Assembly: GCF_014650055.1 (NCBI RefSeq) | Contig: NZ_BMUF01000013.1 | Span: 1 to 64,000 of the forward strand | DNA from: Streptomyces malachitofuscus | Lineage (GTDB): Bacteria > Actinomycetota > Actinomycetes > Streptomycetales > Streptomycetaceae | Length of the DNA stretch: 64,000 nt | Direction of reading: 5' to 3' | Shown: in pieces, positions 1 through 7,674 of the stretch | How the letters are laid out: the number at the start of each line of letters is the position of its first letter | Numbering within the stretch: position 1 is the stretch's first letter | Translations under genes and position numbers: made by a program | Notes under the pieces: model-generated | Seen by the model: only the letters and a program-made list of their open reading frames with translations | What the model was told of the DNA's origin: nothing | Database searches by the model: none

Positions 1-90
1 CGGGCGGCCGGGGCGTCCCCCCGCTTCGGCTTCACCGTGAACGGCGGCAGCACCCCCCCGCCCCAGGTCGGCGCCTGCACGGCCTCCTGA
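1..90 (+). CDS. C-terminal end of a secreted protein (partial)
   Basis: The first 29 codons stay open and end in TGA at 88-90. The fragment contains a short run reading RFGFTVNGG and a cysteine close to the stop. A C-terminal FGF...NG...C pattern is reminiscent of the last strands of a carbohydrate-binding module of family 2, which ends many Streptomyces cellulases and chitinases. The piece is too short to assign a family with confidence. The strong hairpin just downstream supports this being the end of a transcription unit. Confidence 0.45.
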   Translation, partial: RAAGASPRFGFTVNGGSTPPPQVGACTAS

Positions 91-111
91 CCGGCCCCCC
101 CCCCCCCGCGA

Positions 112-150
112 GCCCGCACCCGCGGCCCCAGGGGAGCCGTGGGTGCGGGC
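112..150 (+). terminator. Intrinsic terminator-like hairpin
   Basis: GCCCGCACCCGCGG (112-125) pairs with CCGTGGGTGCGGGC (137-150) with a single mismatch around an 11-nt loop. It lies just after the partial gene and before the cobalamin riboswitch leader. There is no U-run, which is usual for Streptomyces terminators. Confidence 0.7.
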
Positions 151-254
151 CATGTCTCATCCCCGCCGTGACCCCGGTCACGGTGGGGCCCTCTCCCTCT
201 CCCACCTCGCGATGCCACTCCTTACGCCGCTCCTACGGGCGGGTAGAGTGGCGG

Positions 255-355
255 CGTCGTCATCACACCCGTACGGGGGGAAGCCGGTGCAATTCCGGCG
301 CTGACCCGCAACCGTGAACCGTCCGCCGAGACGGTGAGCCGGACTGCCCCGCACG
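255..355 (+). promoter_or_regulatory. Cobalamin (adenosylcobalamin) riboswitch
   Basis: The core reads GGGGGAAGCCGGTGCAATTCC from about 275, followed by GGCGCTGACCCGCAACCGT. This is the class consensus of a GGGAA-helix-GGTG..ATTCC segment and a CTGxCCCGCAACxGT segment. It is followed by GTGAGCCGGACTGCCC at 334-349, which fits the B12 box. The element sits about 125 nt upstream of the first gene of an ECF transporter operon, so it should repress the operon when cobalamin is plentiful. The ligand is inferred from the conserved core and from the transporter context. Confidence 0.92.
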
Positions 356-479
356 GTTCGTGACCGGCTCACGTGCCCGGCAGCCCGCCGGCGCACGGGC
401 ACCGTCGAGGTATACGGAGCCGAGCCGCCGGGGTGTCCCGCGCTGCCCGGCCCTCTTCAGGGAGAGGCACCCGCCGATC

Positions 480-1697
480 ATGAATGTCCGCCGCAGCGCC
501 GCGGTTCTGGCCGCCGTCGCCGTGATCGGCGCCGCCGCACCGGCCGCCGCCGACTCGTCCCCTTCGCCGTCCCAGGCGCCGCTTCCCTCCGCCCTGTACG
601 GCGACGGCGACCCGCAGTACGACGGCGTCTGGCGCCAGTCGCTCGCCCTCCTGGCACAGCACACGGTCGGCGTCGAGCCGCCGAAGAGCGCCGTCGACTG
701 GCTGGCCGGCCAGCAGTGCGCCGACGGCTCCTTCGCCCCGTACCGCGCCGACACGGCGAAGGCGTGCGACGCGAAGACGATGGTCGACACCAACCAGACC
801 GCCGCCGCCGTCCATGCCCTCGCCGCGCTCGGCGGCCACGACGACGTGACGAAGAAGGCCGTCGACTGGCTGAAGTCCGTGCAGAACAAGGACGGCGGCT
901 GGGGTTACACCGCGGGCGGCGCCAGCGACACCAACTCCACCTCCGTCGTCATAGGCGCGCTCGCCGCCGCCGGCGAGAAGCCGGCCGAGGTGACGAAGGG
1001 CGGCAAGTCCCCCTACGACGCCCTGCTGAAGCTGGAGCTGCCCTGCAAGGGCGACGGCGCGGGCGCGTTCGCCTTCCAGCCGGACAAGAAGGGCACGCTG
1101 ATCGCCAACGCGGACGCGACGGCGGCGGGCGTGCTCGGTTCGCTGGGCGCGGGCCTGGTGGTCGAGCCCGGCAAGGCCGGTGCGGCCGAGGACGCCTGCG
1201 AGAAGGCGGACACACCCGAACAGGCCGCCGCCAACGGCGCCGCGTACCTGACGGACGCCCTGGCCAAGGACGGCCACCTGGTCTCCGCCCTCCCCGGCGC
1301 CGAGGACCAGCCCGACTACGGCAACACCGCCGACGCGGTCGTCGCCCTCGCCGCGCAGGGCGCGAAGGAGCAGGCCGACACCTCCCTGGCGTGGCTGCAG
1401 AAGAACGCCGCCGACTGGGCCACGCAGAGCGGCCCCGCCGCCTACGCCCAGCTGATCTTCGCGGCCCACGCCACGGGCGCGGACCCGCGCGCCTTCGGCG
1501 GCACCGACCTGGTGAAGCAGCTGACGGCGACCGGCCCGACCCCCGAGAAGACGTCCCAGGCGCCGAAGGACAAGGAGAAGAAGGAGGACTCCGAATCCGA
1601 CTCCGGCTTCGGAGTCTGGTGGTTCGTCGGCGTCTGCCTGGTCGCCGGTGTCGGCATCGGCTTCCTGATCAGCGGCCGCAGGAAGCAGCAGCCGTGA
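480..1697 (+). CDS. Secreted, membrane-anchored prenyltransferase/squalene-oxidase-repeat protein of the B12 operon
   Basis: The 405-aa protein has a signal peptide (residues 1-27, ending AAPAAADS). Five alpha/alpha-type repeats follow, recognisable by VDWL...DGSF, VDWLKSVQNKDGGWGY, TAAAVHAL and TADAVVALA segments. A charged Lys/Glu linker, one C-terminal membrane helix and an RRKQQP tail complete it, so it is probably displayed outside the membrane. The fold family includes the barrel of intrinsic factor and transcobalamin. As first gene of a cobalamin-riboswitch operon with an ECF importer, it is plausibly a surface B12-capture protein; that role is inference. ATG at 480 was chosen because the signal peptide begins there. 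It overlaps the next gene by 4 bp. Confidence 0.85.
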   Translation: MNVRRSAAVLAAVAVIGAAAPAAADSSPSPSQAPLPSALYGDGDPQYDGVWRQSLALLAQHTVGVEPPKSAVDWLAGQQCADGSFAPYRADTAKACDAKTMVDTNQTAAAVHALAALGGHDDVTKKAVDWLKSVQNKDGGWGYTAGGASDTNSTSVVIGALAAAGEKPAEVTKGGKSPYDALLKLELPCKGDGAGAFAFQPDKKGTLIANADATAAGVLGSLGAGLVVEPGKAGAAEDACEKADTPEQAAANGAAYLTDALAKDGHLVSALPGAEDQPDYGNTADAVVALAAQGAKEQADTSLAWLQKNAADWATQSGPAAYAQLIFAAHATGADPRAFGGTDLVKQLTATGPTPEKTSQAPKDKEKKEDSESDSGFGVWWFVGVCLVAGVGIGFLISGRRKQQP

Positions 1698-2329
1698 TCC
1701 GCCGGGCCACCGTACTGTTCCTGGCCGCGCTCCTGCCCCTGCTGGCGGGCGCCGGCCAGGCCCAGGCCGTCGGCTACCGCTACTGGTCCTTCTGGGAGCG
1801 GAACGGCACGGCATGGACGTACGCCACCCAGGGCCCGTCCCTCGCCCGCCCCGCCGACGGCGACGTCCAGGGCCTCCGCTTCTCCGTCAGCGAGAACTCC
1901 GCGGACGCGGCCAAGCCCCGGGGCACGGCGGACTTCGACACCATCTGCGCGAAGACCCCGGCCCGGGACGGCGAGAAGCGCGTGGCGCTGGTCATCGACT
2001 TCGGCACCCCCGCCGACGCCCCGTCCGGCGAGACCCCGCCGGCCGGCCGCACGGCCTGCGCCCAGGTTCCGCCGGACGCCACGACGGCCGAGGCCCTGGC
2101 CGCGGTGGCCAAGCCCCTCCGCTACGACACGAACGCCCTGCTGTGCGCGATAGCGGGCTACCCGAAGAAGGGCTGCGGAGAACAGGTCTCAGCGGAGAAG
2201 CCGTCCGCGTCCGCGGAGAAGGAGCCCGAGCCGGACGACTCCGGCCCGTCGGTGGGCCTGATAGGCGGAATAGCGGCGGTGGCCCTCCTCGCAGCAGCAG
2301 CCCTCTGGCAGGTACGCCGCCGTGCGTAA
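1694..2329 (+). CDS. Secreted, membrane-anchored protein of the cobalamin ECF operon (SCO2322-like)
   Basis: The 211-aa protein starts at GTG, overlapping the previous stop by 4 bp (GTGA), so it is translationally coupled. It has a signal peptide (residues 1-23, ending AQA), an extracellular domain of about 140 residues with four cysteines, an acidic Ser/Glu/Pro stretch and a C-terminal membrane helix (LIGGIAAVALLAAAALW). I recall the family only as an uncharacterised Streptomyces protein of the SCO2322 type. In intrinsic factor and transcobalamin a small beta domain accompanies the alpha/alpha barrel. This protein could be the separately encoded partner of the upstream repeat protein, but that is a hypothesis from context. 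Confidence 0.75.
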   Translation: MIRRATVLFLAALLPLLAGAGQAQAVGYRYWSFWERNGTAWTYATQGPSLARPADGDVQGLRFSVSENSADAAKPRGTADFDTICAKTPARDGEKRVALVIDFGTPADAPSGETPPAGRTACAQVPPDATTAEALAAVAKPLRYDTNALLCAIAGYPKKGCGEQVSAEKPSASAEKEPEPDDSGPSVGLIGGIAAVALLAAAALWQVRRRA

Positions 2330-3626
2330 GTCACACGCACGCAGCTGCGGGCAGTCATGCCGCCCCAGCTGCGGGCAGTCGTGCCTCCCCCAGAGCCCGA
2401 AAGGGCCTGGGAGGTGCCCCCAGGGCGATGGGGGTCCCCCCGCTCGAGCGAAGTCGAGAGTGGGGGAGGGTGGGCGCAGCGGCACTCGGCAATCGCCGGC
2501 AGAGCACCCCACCCCCGCCCAGCCAAAGCCGGCGCACGCGTCCCTGCACCCCGGCGCCTGGTGGCTCTGGTCCCTGGCCCTGGGCACCGCCGCCACCCGC
2601 ACCACCAACCCCCTCCTCCTCACCCTCCTCATCACCACCTCCGCCTACGTGGTGGCGACCCGCCGCCCGAACACCCCCTGGTCCCGCTCGTACGGCGCCT
2701 TCGTCAAACTCGCCGCCGCCGTCCTCCTCATCCGCCTCGCCTTCGCAGTGATCCTCGGCTCCCCCATCCCCGGCACGCACGTGCTCGTGCACCTCCCCGA
2801 AGTCCCCCTCCCCGACTGGGCCCAGGGCATCCGCCTCGGCGGCAAGGTCACGGCCGAAGCCCTCACCTTCGCCCTGTACGACGCCCTCCGCCTCGCCACG
2901 CTCCTCATCTGCGTGGGCGCGGCGAACGCCCTGGCCAACCCCTCCCGCCTCCTCAAGTCCCTCCCCGGCGCCCTCTACGAACTCGGCGTGGCGGTGGTCG
3001 TGGCACTCACCTTCGCCCCGAACCTCATCGCCGACGTCCAGCGTCTCCGCGCCGCCCGCCGTCTGCGCGGCCGCCCCGACAAGGGCATCCGCGGGCTCCT
3101 GCACGTGGGACTCCCGGTCCTGGAGGGCGCGTTGGAGCGTTCGGTCGCGCTCGCCGCCGCGATGGACGCGCGCGGATACGGCCGTACGGCCGAGGTCCCG
3201 CCCGCCGTCCGCCGTACGACCGCCGCCCTCACCCTCGGCGGTCTGCTCGGCGTCTGCGCGGGAACGTACGGACTCCTCACCGCCGAGGGCGGCACCTACG
3301 GCGTCCCCGTCCTCCTCGCCGGCCTGGCGTCCGCCCTCGCGGGCCTCTGGCTCGGCGGCCGCCGCACCCTGCGCACCCGCTACCGCCCGGACGCGTGGGA
3401 CGCCCGGGCCTGGCTGGTCACCGCGTCCGGAGTCGCCGTGGCGGCGCTGCTGACCCTCGCGGCGTCCCGCGACCCGGGGGCCCTGCACCCCGGTGTGGTC
3501 CCGCTCGTCGCCCCCACCCTCCCCCTGTGGCCGGCCGCGGCCGTCCTGATCGGCCTGCTCCCGGCCTTCGTCACCCCCGCACCCGAGCCCGTGCGCACGA
3601 CCACCCGCAAGGAGCCGACGACGTGA
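2322..3626 (+). CDS. Energy-coupling factor transporter transmembrane protein (EcfT/CbiQ family)
   Basis: The 434-aa protein has several hydrophobic segments and the EcfT signature arginine motifs near RRLRGRPDKG and ALAAAMDARGYGRT. In this family the Ala-Arg-Gly helices couple the ATPases to the S component. GTG at 2322 overlaps the upstream gene by 8 bp. The first 75 or so residues before HPGAWWLW are encoded by dispersed intergenic-type repeats and look non-functional. An in-frame GTG at 2460 is an alternative start. It overlaps the next gene by 4 bp. Confidence 0.88.
   Translation: MRKSHARSCGQSCRPSCGQSCLPQSPKGPGRCPQGDGGPPARAKSRVGEGGRSGTRQSPAEHPTPAQPKPAHASLHPGAWWLWSLALGTAATRTTNPLLLTLLITTSAYVVATRRPNTPWSRSYGAFVKLAAAVLLIRLAFAVILGSPIPGTHVLVHLPEVPLPDWAQGIRLGGKVTAEALTFALYDALRLATLLICVGAANALANPSRLLKSLPGALYELGVAVVVALTFAPNLIADVQRLRAARRLRGRPDKGIRGLLHVGLPVLEGALERSVALAAAMDARGYGRTAEVPPAVRRTTAALTLGGLLGVCAGTYGLLTAEGGTYGVPVLLAGLASALAGLWLGGRRTLRTRYRPDAWDARAWLVTASGVAVAALLTLAASRDPGALHPGVVPLVAPTLPLWPAAAVLIGLLPAFVTPAPEPVRTTTRKEPTT
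2343..2475 (+). repeat. Dispersed Streptomyces repeats at the 5' end of the EcfT gene
   Basis: Two direct copies of AGCTGCGGGCAGTC(A/G)TGCC lie 24 bp apart (from 2343 and 2367). They are followed by a second element from about 2427 to 2475, which carries CCCCCGCTCGAGCG and CGAGAGTGGGGGAGG half-sites that can form an imperfect hairpin. The first motif reappears inverted at 29615-29632. Both motifs resemble intergenic repeats that are common in Streptomyces, but here the open frame reads through them. Confidence 0.75.
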
Positions 3627-5281
3627 TCCGCTTCGAGAACGTGTCGGTGACGTACGACGGCGTGCCGGAACCCGCCGTCCGCGACGTCGACTTCGAGGTC
3701 CCGGAGGGCGAGCTGGTCCTGCTCGTCGGCCCGTCCGGCGTGGGCAAGTCGACGATTCTGGGCGCGGTGAGCGGCCTGGTCCCGCACTTCACCGGCGGCA
3801 CCCTGCACGGCCGGGTCACCGTCGCGGGCCGCGACACCCGCACCCACAAGCCGCGCGAACTCGCCGACGTCGTGGGCACGGTGGGCCAGGACCCGCTCTC
3901 CCACTTCGTGACGGACACGGTGGAGGACGAACTCGCGTACGGCATGGAGTCGCTGGGCCTGGCCCCCGACGTGATGCGCCGCAGGGTCGAGGAAACCCTG
4001 GACCTCCTCGGCCTCGCCGACCTCCGCAACCGCCCCATCTCCACCCTCTCCGGCGGCCAGCAACAGCGAGTCGCGATCGGCTCGGTCCTCACCCCCCACC
4101 CCCGGGTGCTGGTCCTCGACGAACCGACCTCCGCACTCGACCCGGCGGCGGCCGAGGAGGTCCTGGCGGTCCTCCAGCGCCTGGTCCACGACCTCGGCAC
4201 CACGGTCCTCATGGCCGAGCACCGCCTGGAACGCGTGATCCAGTACGCCGACCAGGTGGCGCTGCTGCCGGGCCCCGGCGAACGCCCCTGGCTCGGCACC
4301 CCGGCGGAGGTGATGGCCGTCTCCCCCGTCTACCCCCCGGTGGTCGACCTGGGCCGCCTGGCCGACTGGTCCCCCCTCCCCCTGACGGTCCGCGACGCCC
4401 GCCGCAAGGCGGCCGCGTTGCGTACCCGCCTGGCCGACCACGAGCCCCCGCAGCAGCACAACCCCACGCCCCCACCTCCCACTCGCCGCCTGTTCAAGCG
4501 CACGAAGCCGGACCACGCGACGACTGCTGCCCCCGTGGCCGAGGTGCGCTCCCTGGCCGTACGCCGCGACCGCGTCCAGGCCCTGCGCGATGTCGACCTC
4601 ACTGTCACCCCGGGCGAGACGCTCGCCCTCATGGGCCGCAACGGTGCGGGCAAGTCGACGCTGCTCAGCGCGCTGGTGGGGCTGGTCACCCCCGCCTCGG
4701 GCTCGGTCCGCACCGGCGACGCGATCCCCCACCGCACGCGCCCCCGTGACCTGGTGCGCCGGGTCGGTCTGGTCCCCCAGGAACCCCGCGACCTTCTCTA
4801 CGCCGACACGGTCGCCGCCGAGTGCGCGGCCGCCGACCGCGACGCGGAGGCACCGCCCGGCACCTGCCGCGCCCTCCTCACCGAGCTCCTCCCGTCGGTG
4901 GCCGACGACACCCACCCCCGCGACCTGTCCGAGGGCCAGCGTCTGACCCTCGCCCTGGCCGTGGTCCTCACGGCCCGCCCGCCCCTGCTGCTCCTCGACG
5001 AACCGACCCGCGGCCTGGACTACGCGGCGAAGGCGCGCCTGGTGAGGATCCTGCGCGGACTGGCGTCCGAGGGCCACGCGATCGTGATGGCCACGCACGA
5101 CGTGGAACTGGCGGCGGAACTCGCGCACCGGGTCGTCCTGCTGGCCGAGGGCGAGGTGATCGCGGACGGCCCGTCGGCGGAGGTGGTCGTGGCGTCCCCG
5201 TCCTTCGCGCCACAGGTGGCGAAGATCCTGGCCCCGCAGCACTGGCTCACGGTCTCCCAGGTCCGGGAGGCGCTGCGATGA
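3623..5281 (+). CDS. ECF transporter duplicated ATPase (two fused EcfA/CbiO domains)
   Basis: The 552-aa protein carries two complete ABC ATPase domains. The first has Walker A GPSGVGKST near residue 37, signature LSGGQQQR and Walker B VLVLDEPTSALD. After a Pro-rich linker near residues 275-300, the second has Walker A GRNGAGKST, a variant signature LSEGQRL and Walker B LLLLDEPTRGLD. It powers uptake through EcfT and the S component. GTG at 3623 overlaps the EcfT stop, and its own TGA overlaps the next ATG. Most ECF systems use separate A and A' subunits; fusion is a common actinobacterial arrangement. Confidence 0.93.
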   Translation: MIRFENVSVTYDGVPEPAVRDVDFEVPEGELVLLVGPSGVGKSTILGAVSGLVPHFTGGTLHGRVTVAGRDTRTHKPRELADVVGTVGQDPLSHFVTDTVEDELAYGMESLGLAPDVMRRRVEETLDLLGLADLRNRPISTLSGGQQQRVAIGSVLTPHPRVLVLDEPTSALDPAAAEEVLAVLQRLVHDLGTTVLMAEHRLERVIQYADQVALLPGPGERPWLGTPAEVMAVSPVYPPVVDLGRLADWSPLPLTVRDARRKAAALRTRLADHEPPQQHNPTPPPPTRRLFKRTKPDHATTAAPVAEVRSLAVRRDRVQALRDVDLTVTPGETLALMGRNGAGKSTLLSALVGLVTPASGSVRTGDAIPHRTRPRDLVRRVGLVPQEPRDLLYADTVAAECAAADRDAEAPPGTCRALLTELLPSVADDTHPRDLSEGQRLTLALAVVLTARPPLLLLDEPTRGLDYAAKARLVRILRGLASEGHAIVMATHDVELAAELAHRVVLLAEGEVIADGPSAEVVVASPSFAPQVAKILAPQHWLTVSQVREALR

Positions 5282-6117
5282 CGACGCTCACTCGGCGCAC
5301 GGACCGCCAGGCCCGGGCCATCCGCCTGGGCCCCCGTTCCTGGCTGGCCCTCGCCCTGGTCAGCGCGGTGGGCGTGGCCGGCTTCGGCTGGCCCTTCCTG
5401 GCCCCGCCCACCTCTACGCTGAACGCGCACGCCCAGGACGCGCCGTGGCTCTTCGCGGGCCTCCTGGTCCTCCTCGTGGCCGTGGTGGCGGCGACGATCT
5501 CGGAGTCGGGCCTCGGCCCGAAGGCGGTGGCGATGCTGGGCGTCCTGGCCGCCACGGGCGCGGCCCTGCGCCCCATCGGCGCCGGGACGGCCGGCCTGGA
5601 ACCGATGTTCTTCCTCATGGTTCTCAGCGGCCGGGTGCTCGGACCGGGCTTCGGCTTCGTCCTCGGCTCGGTGACGATGTTCGCGTCCGCGCTGCTCACG
5701 GGCGGTGTCGGCCCTTGGCTGCCGTTCCAGATGCTGGCGATGGGCTGGTTCACGATGGGCGCGGGCTTCCTGCCGGGCGCCGATCGCCTGCGCGGCCGCG
5801 CGGAGGTCTGGATGCTCGCCGGATACGGCTTCCTGGCGGCGTTCGCCTACGGCACGGTGATGAACATGGCGGGCTGGCCCTTCATGTCGGCCCTGGCCTC
5901 GAACATCTCCTTCTCACCGGACGCGTCGCTCGCCACCAACCTGGCCCGCTTCGTCGCGTACTGCCTGGCGACGTCCCTCGGCTGGGACCTGGGCCGTGCC
6001 CTCGTCACCATCGCCCTGACCCTCACCCTGGGCACCCCCGTCCTCAAGGCCCTCCGCCGAGCCACGCGCAGGGCGGCTTTCGAGGCGCCCGTCACATTCA
6101 AGGACACCCCTGGGTGA
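5278..6117 (+). CDS. ECF transporter S component, probably for cobalamin
   Basis: The 279-aa integral membrane protein has about six hydrophobic segments from residue 23 onwards. The central stretches GPGFGFVLGSVTMFASALLT and PWLPFQMLAMGWFTMGAGFL fit the ECF S-component family (ECF-type/CbrT-like). It closes a tightly overlapping operon with EcfT and the ATPase (ATGA overlap at 5278-5281). The upstream cobalamin riboswitch makes vitamin B12 or a precursor the likely substrate. Specificity is inferred from the riboswitch, not from binding residues. Confidence 0.85.
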   Translation: MTTLTRRTDRQARAIRLGPRSWLALALVSAVGVAGFGWPFLAPPTSTLNAHAQDAPWLFAGLLVLLVAVVAATISESGLGPKAVAMLGVLAATGAALRPIGAGTAGLEPMFFLMVLSGRVLGPGFGFVLGSVTMFASALLTGGVGPWLPFQMLAMGWFTMGAGFLPGADRLRGRAEVWMLAGYGFLAAFAYGTVMNMAGWPFMSALASNISFSPDASLATNLARFVAYCLATSLGWDLGRALVTIALTLTLGTPVLKALRRATRRAAFEAPVTFKDTPG

Positions 6118-6420
6118 CACCCCACGCACGCCCCGTGCCCAAGACGGTGAAGCACCCCACATGACCCGCATCACATACGACCCGACCCCGTAGAAACCGC
6201 CCTAAACGCCCCACGGCACCCGCACCCCTCCCACCACCCCCTCCGACTCTCGGTAGTAAAAGGGACCTTTGCGGGCAATCCCGGGATTTGTTTCTGTGGA
6301 GCAGTCGCCAGGCGCCGACGTACCCACCCGGGTCGCGGCGCCGACGCACGCCCCGGCCGCACACCACGGCATCCGGCACGGCGTAACGCGACCGCCCTGA
6401 TCCCGACCGAAAGGCCGCCT
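6118..6420 (+). promoter_or_regulatory. Long leader/intergenic region upstream of the small lysozyme-like gene
   Basis: About 300 bp carry no gene. They contain a perfect 12-bp palindrome AATCCCGGGATT at 6277-6288, and a GGCGCCGACG(T/C)AC motif repeated near 6313 and 6340. A GAAAGG sequence near 6408 could be the ribosome-binding site for the GTG at 6421. A promoter and a regulator site are likely, but no family can be named. Confidence 0.4.
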
Positions 6421-6840
6421 GTGTCCGCCGCTTCCTTCCTCCGCACCGTCTCCGCCCCGAAGAAGACCCTCGCCGGTGCCGCCCTGGTGGCCGCCACCTG
6501 CGGCACCCTGATCGCCGCCGCGCCCGCCCAGGCCGCGGCCCCGACGAGCGCGTCCTCGGCCCAGGCGACCGCGAAGAAGATGATCGGCAACTCGGCCGAG
6601 TTCCAGTGCTTCTCGAAGATCGTCCAGCACGAGAGCGGCTGGAACCCCACCGCCACCAACGCCTCCAGCGGCGCCTACGGCCTGGTCCAGGCCCTGCCGG
6701 CCTCCAAGATGGCCTCGGCCGGCTCCGACTGGAAGACCAACCCCGCGACCCAGATCAAGTGGGGCCTCGACTACATGAAGGACCGCTACGGCAGCGCCTG
6801 CGACGCCTGGTCCTTCTGGCAGGCCAACAACTGGTACTGA
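6421..6840 (+). CDS. Small secreted transglycosylase SLT/lysozyme-like protein
   Basis: The 139-aa precursor has a signal peptide (residues 1-39, ending AAPAQAAA). A short lysozyme-fold domain follows with the characteristic HESGWNP (catalytic Glu), ASSGAYGLVQALPASKM and WGLDYMKDRYG segments of SLT-like transglycosylases. Such proteins cleave peptidoglycan outside the cell; Streptomyces encode several as cell-wall remodelling or resuscitation-type factors. No LysM or PASTA anchor is present. GTG at 6421 was chosen from the signal-peptide start. A good hairpin follows the gene. Confidence 0.88.
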   Translation: MSAASFLRTVSAPKKTLAGAALVAATCGTLIAAAPAQAAAPTSASSAQATAKKMIGNSAEFQCFSKIVQHESGWNPTATNASSGAYGLVQALPASKMASAGSDWKTNPATQIKWGLDYMKDRYGSACDAWSFWQANNWY

Positions 6841-6861
6841 CAGTCCCACACCCCCCATACC

Positions 6862-6900
6862 GAAGGCGGCGACCCCAAGATCCCCGGGGCCGCCGCCTTC
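6862..6900 (+). terminator. Intrinsic terminator-like hairpin
   Basis: GAAGGCGGCG (6862-6871) pairs exactly with CGCCGCCTTC (6891-6900), and an inner CCCC/GGGG pairing extends the stem. It lies 22 bp after the stop of the small secreted lysozyme-like gene. Confidence 0.8.
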
Positions 6901-6979
6901 GCCGTACGCGACGCCTGCTCCTCGGCACCAAGGATGCGCACGCCGCGCCCCGCGAGCCCCGGGCCGCCACCTTTGGCGG

Positions 6980-7522
6980 TCAGGCCTTGAGGTAGTACCA
7001 CCCGGTGATCGGGTCGGTCAGCGCCTTGTCGTCGTAGATGCGGAGCTGAACGGTCGTTCCTTCGTCGATGTCGTCGTCCCCGTCGAGCTGGACCTTGTTG
7101 GAGTCGATCGTCGCAGAGGTGCCCCGCGCCCAGTACGTCGCGTCGTCTGCGGGTGAGTTGTTCTCGTCCCACTTCAGACGGACGTAGACCGTGTCACCGT
7201 CGTTGACCCCGTCGTAGACCCACAGCACCTCGCCGGCCGGGTGGAACTCCACCTGGGCGACGGTCTTGCTGCCCTTGTACATGAGCAGTTTGAAGGCCTT
7301 ACCGCCGGCATCGGGCATGAAGTAGGTGCCGTCCAGGTCCCTCGAATGCAGGATGACGTGGCAGTAGTCGATCTCTGGAATGAAGTCGTCGCAGTTGCCG
7401 GTGTCCTTGTACCAGCTCTGCCAGGAGAGGTCACTGTCGTCGTAGGCAGCGGCGTTGGTCCCTGTGACCCCCGTACACAGGGCGGCGATGCCGAGTGAGA
7501 GTACGGCCGACTTGATCCGCAT
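6980..7522 (-). CDS. Secreted protein of unknown function
   Basis: I do not recognise this 180-aa protein. It has a clear signal peptide (residues 1-25, ending TNAAA). The mature part is acidic and rich in Asp, Tyr and Trp, with alternating hydrophobic residues that suggest an all-beta domain (VEFHPAGEVLWVYDG, VYVRLKWDENN, TVQLRIYDD). Two cysteines (NCDDF and DYCHV) could form a disulfide. Its base composition is noticeably less GC-rich than its neighbours, which hints at lateral acquisition. It stands alone, next to a HTH/DUF397 locus. Confidence 0.75.
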   Translation of the reverse strand: MRIKSAVLSLGIAALCTGVTGTNAAAYDDSDLSWQSWYKDTGNCDDFIPEIDYCHVILHSRDLDGTYFMPDAGGKAFKLLMYKGSKTVAQVEFHPAGEVLWVYDGVNDGDTVYVRLKWDENNSPADDATYWARGTSATIDSNKVQLDGDDDIDEGTTVQLRIYDDKALTDPITGWYYLKA

Positions 7523-7674
7523 AAGCTTCTTCCCCGTTCAGTCCATGGTTGCGCCGCGTCATGGCGGTTCCTGACCCGTGGCCAACAAAGTAGGAGGCCT
7601 CGTCGCTCCGCGCCACGCTCTTGCGGTACGGCGCAAATCCCCAGGTCAAGTAGCCCTTCCGACTGCCCGGGAGC

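Noticed and set aside
6118..6420. A c-di-AMP (ydaO) riboswitch ahead of the small lysozyme-like gene
   Set aside because: Such elements precede some Streptomyces cell-wall hydrolases, but I could not find the conserved ydaO segments, so only a palindrome is reported.
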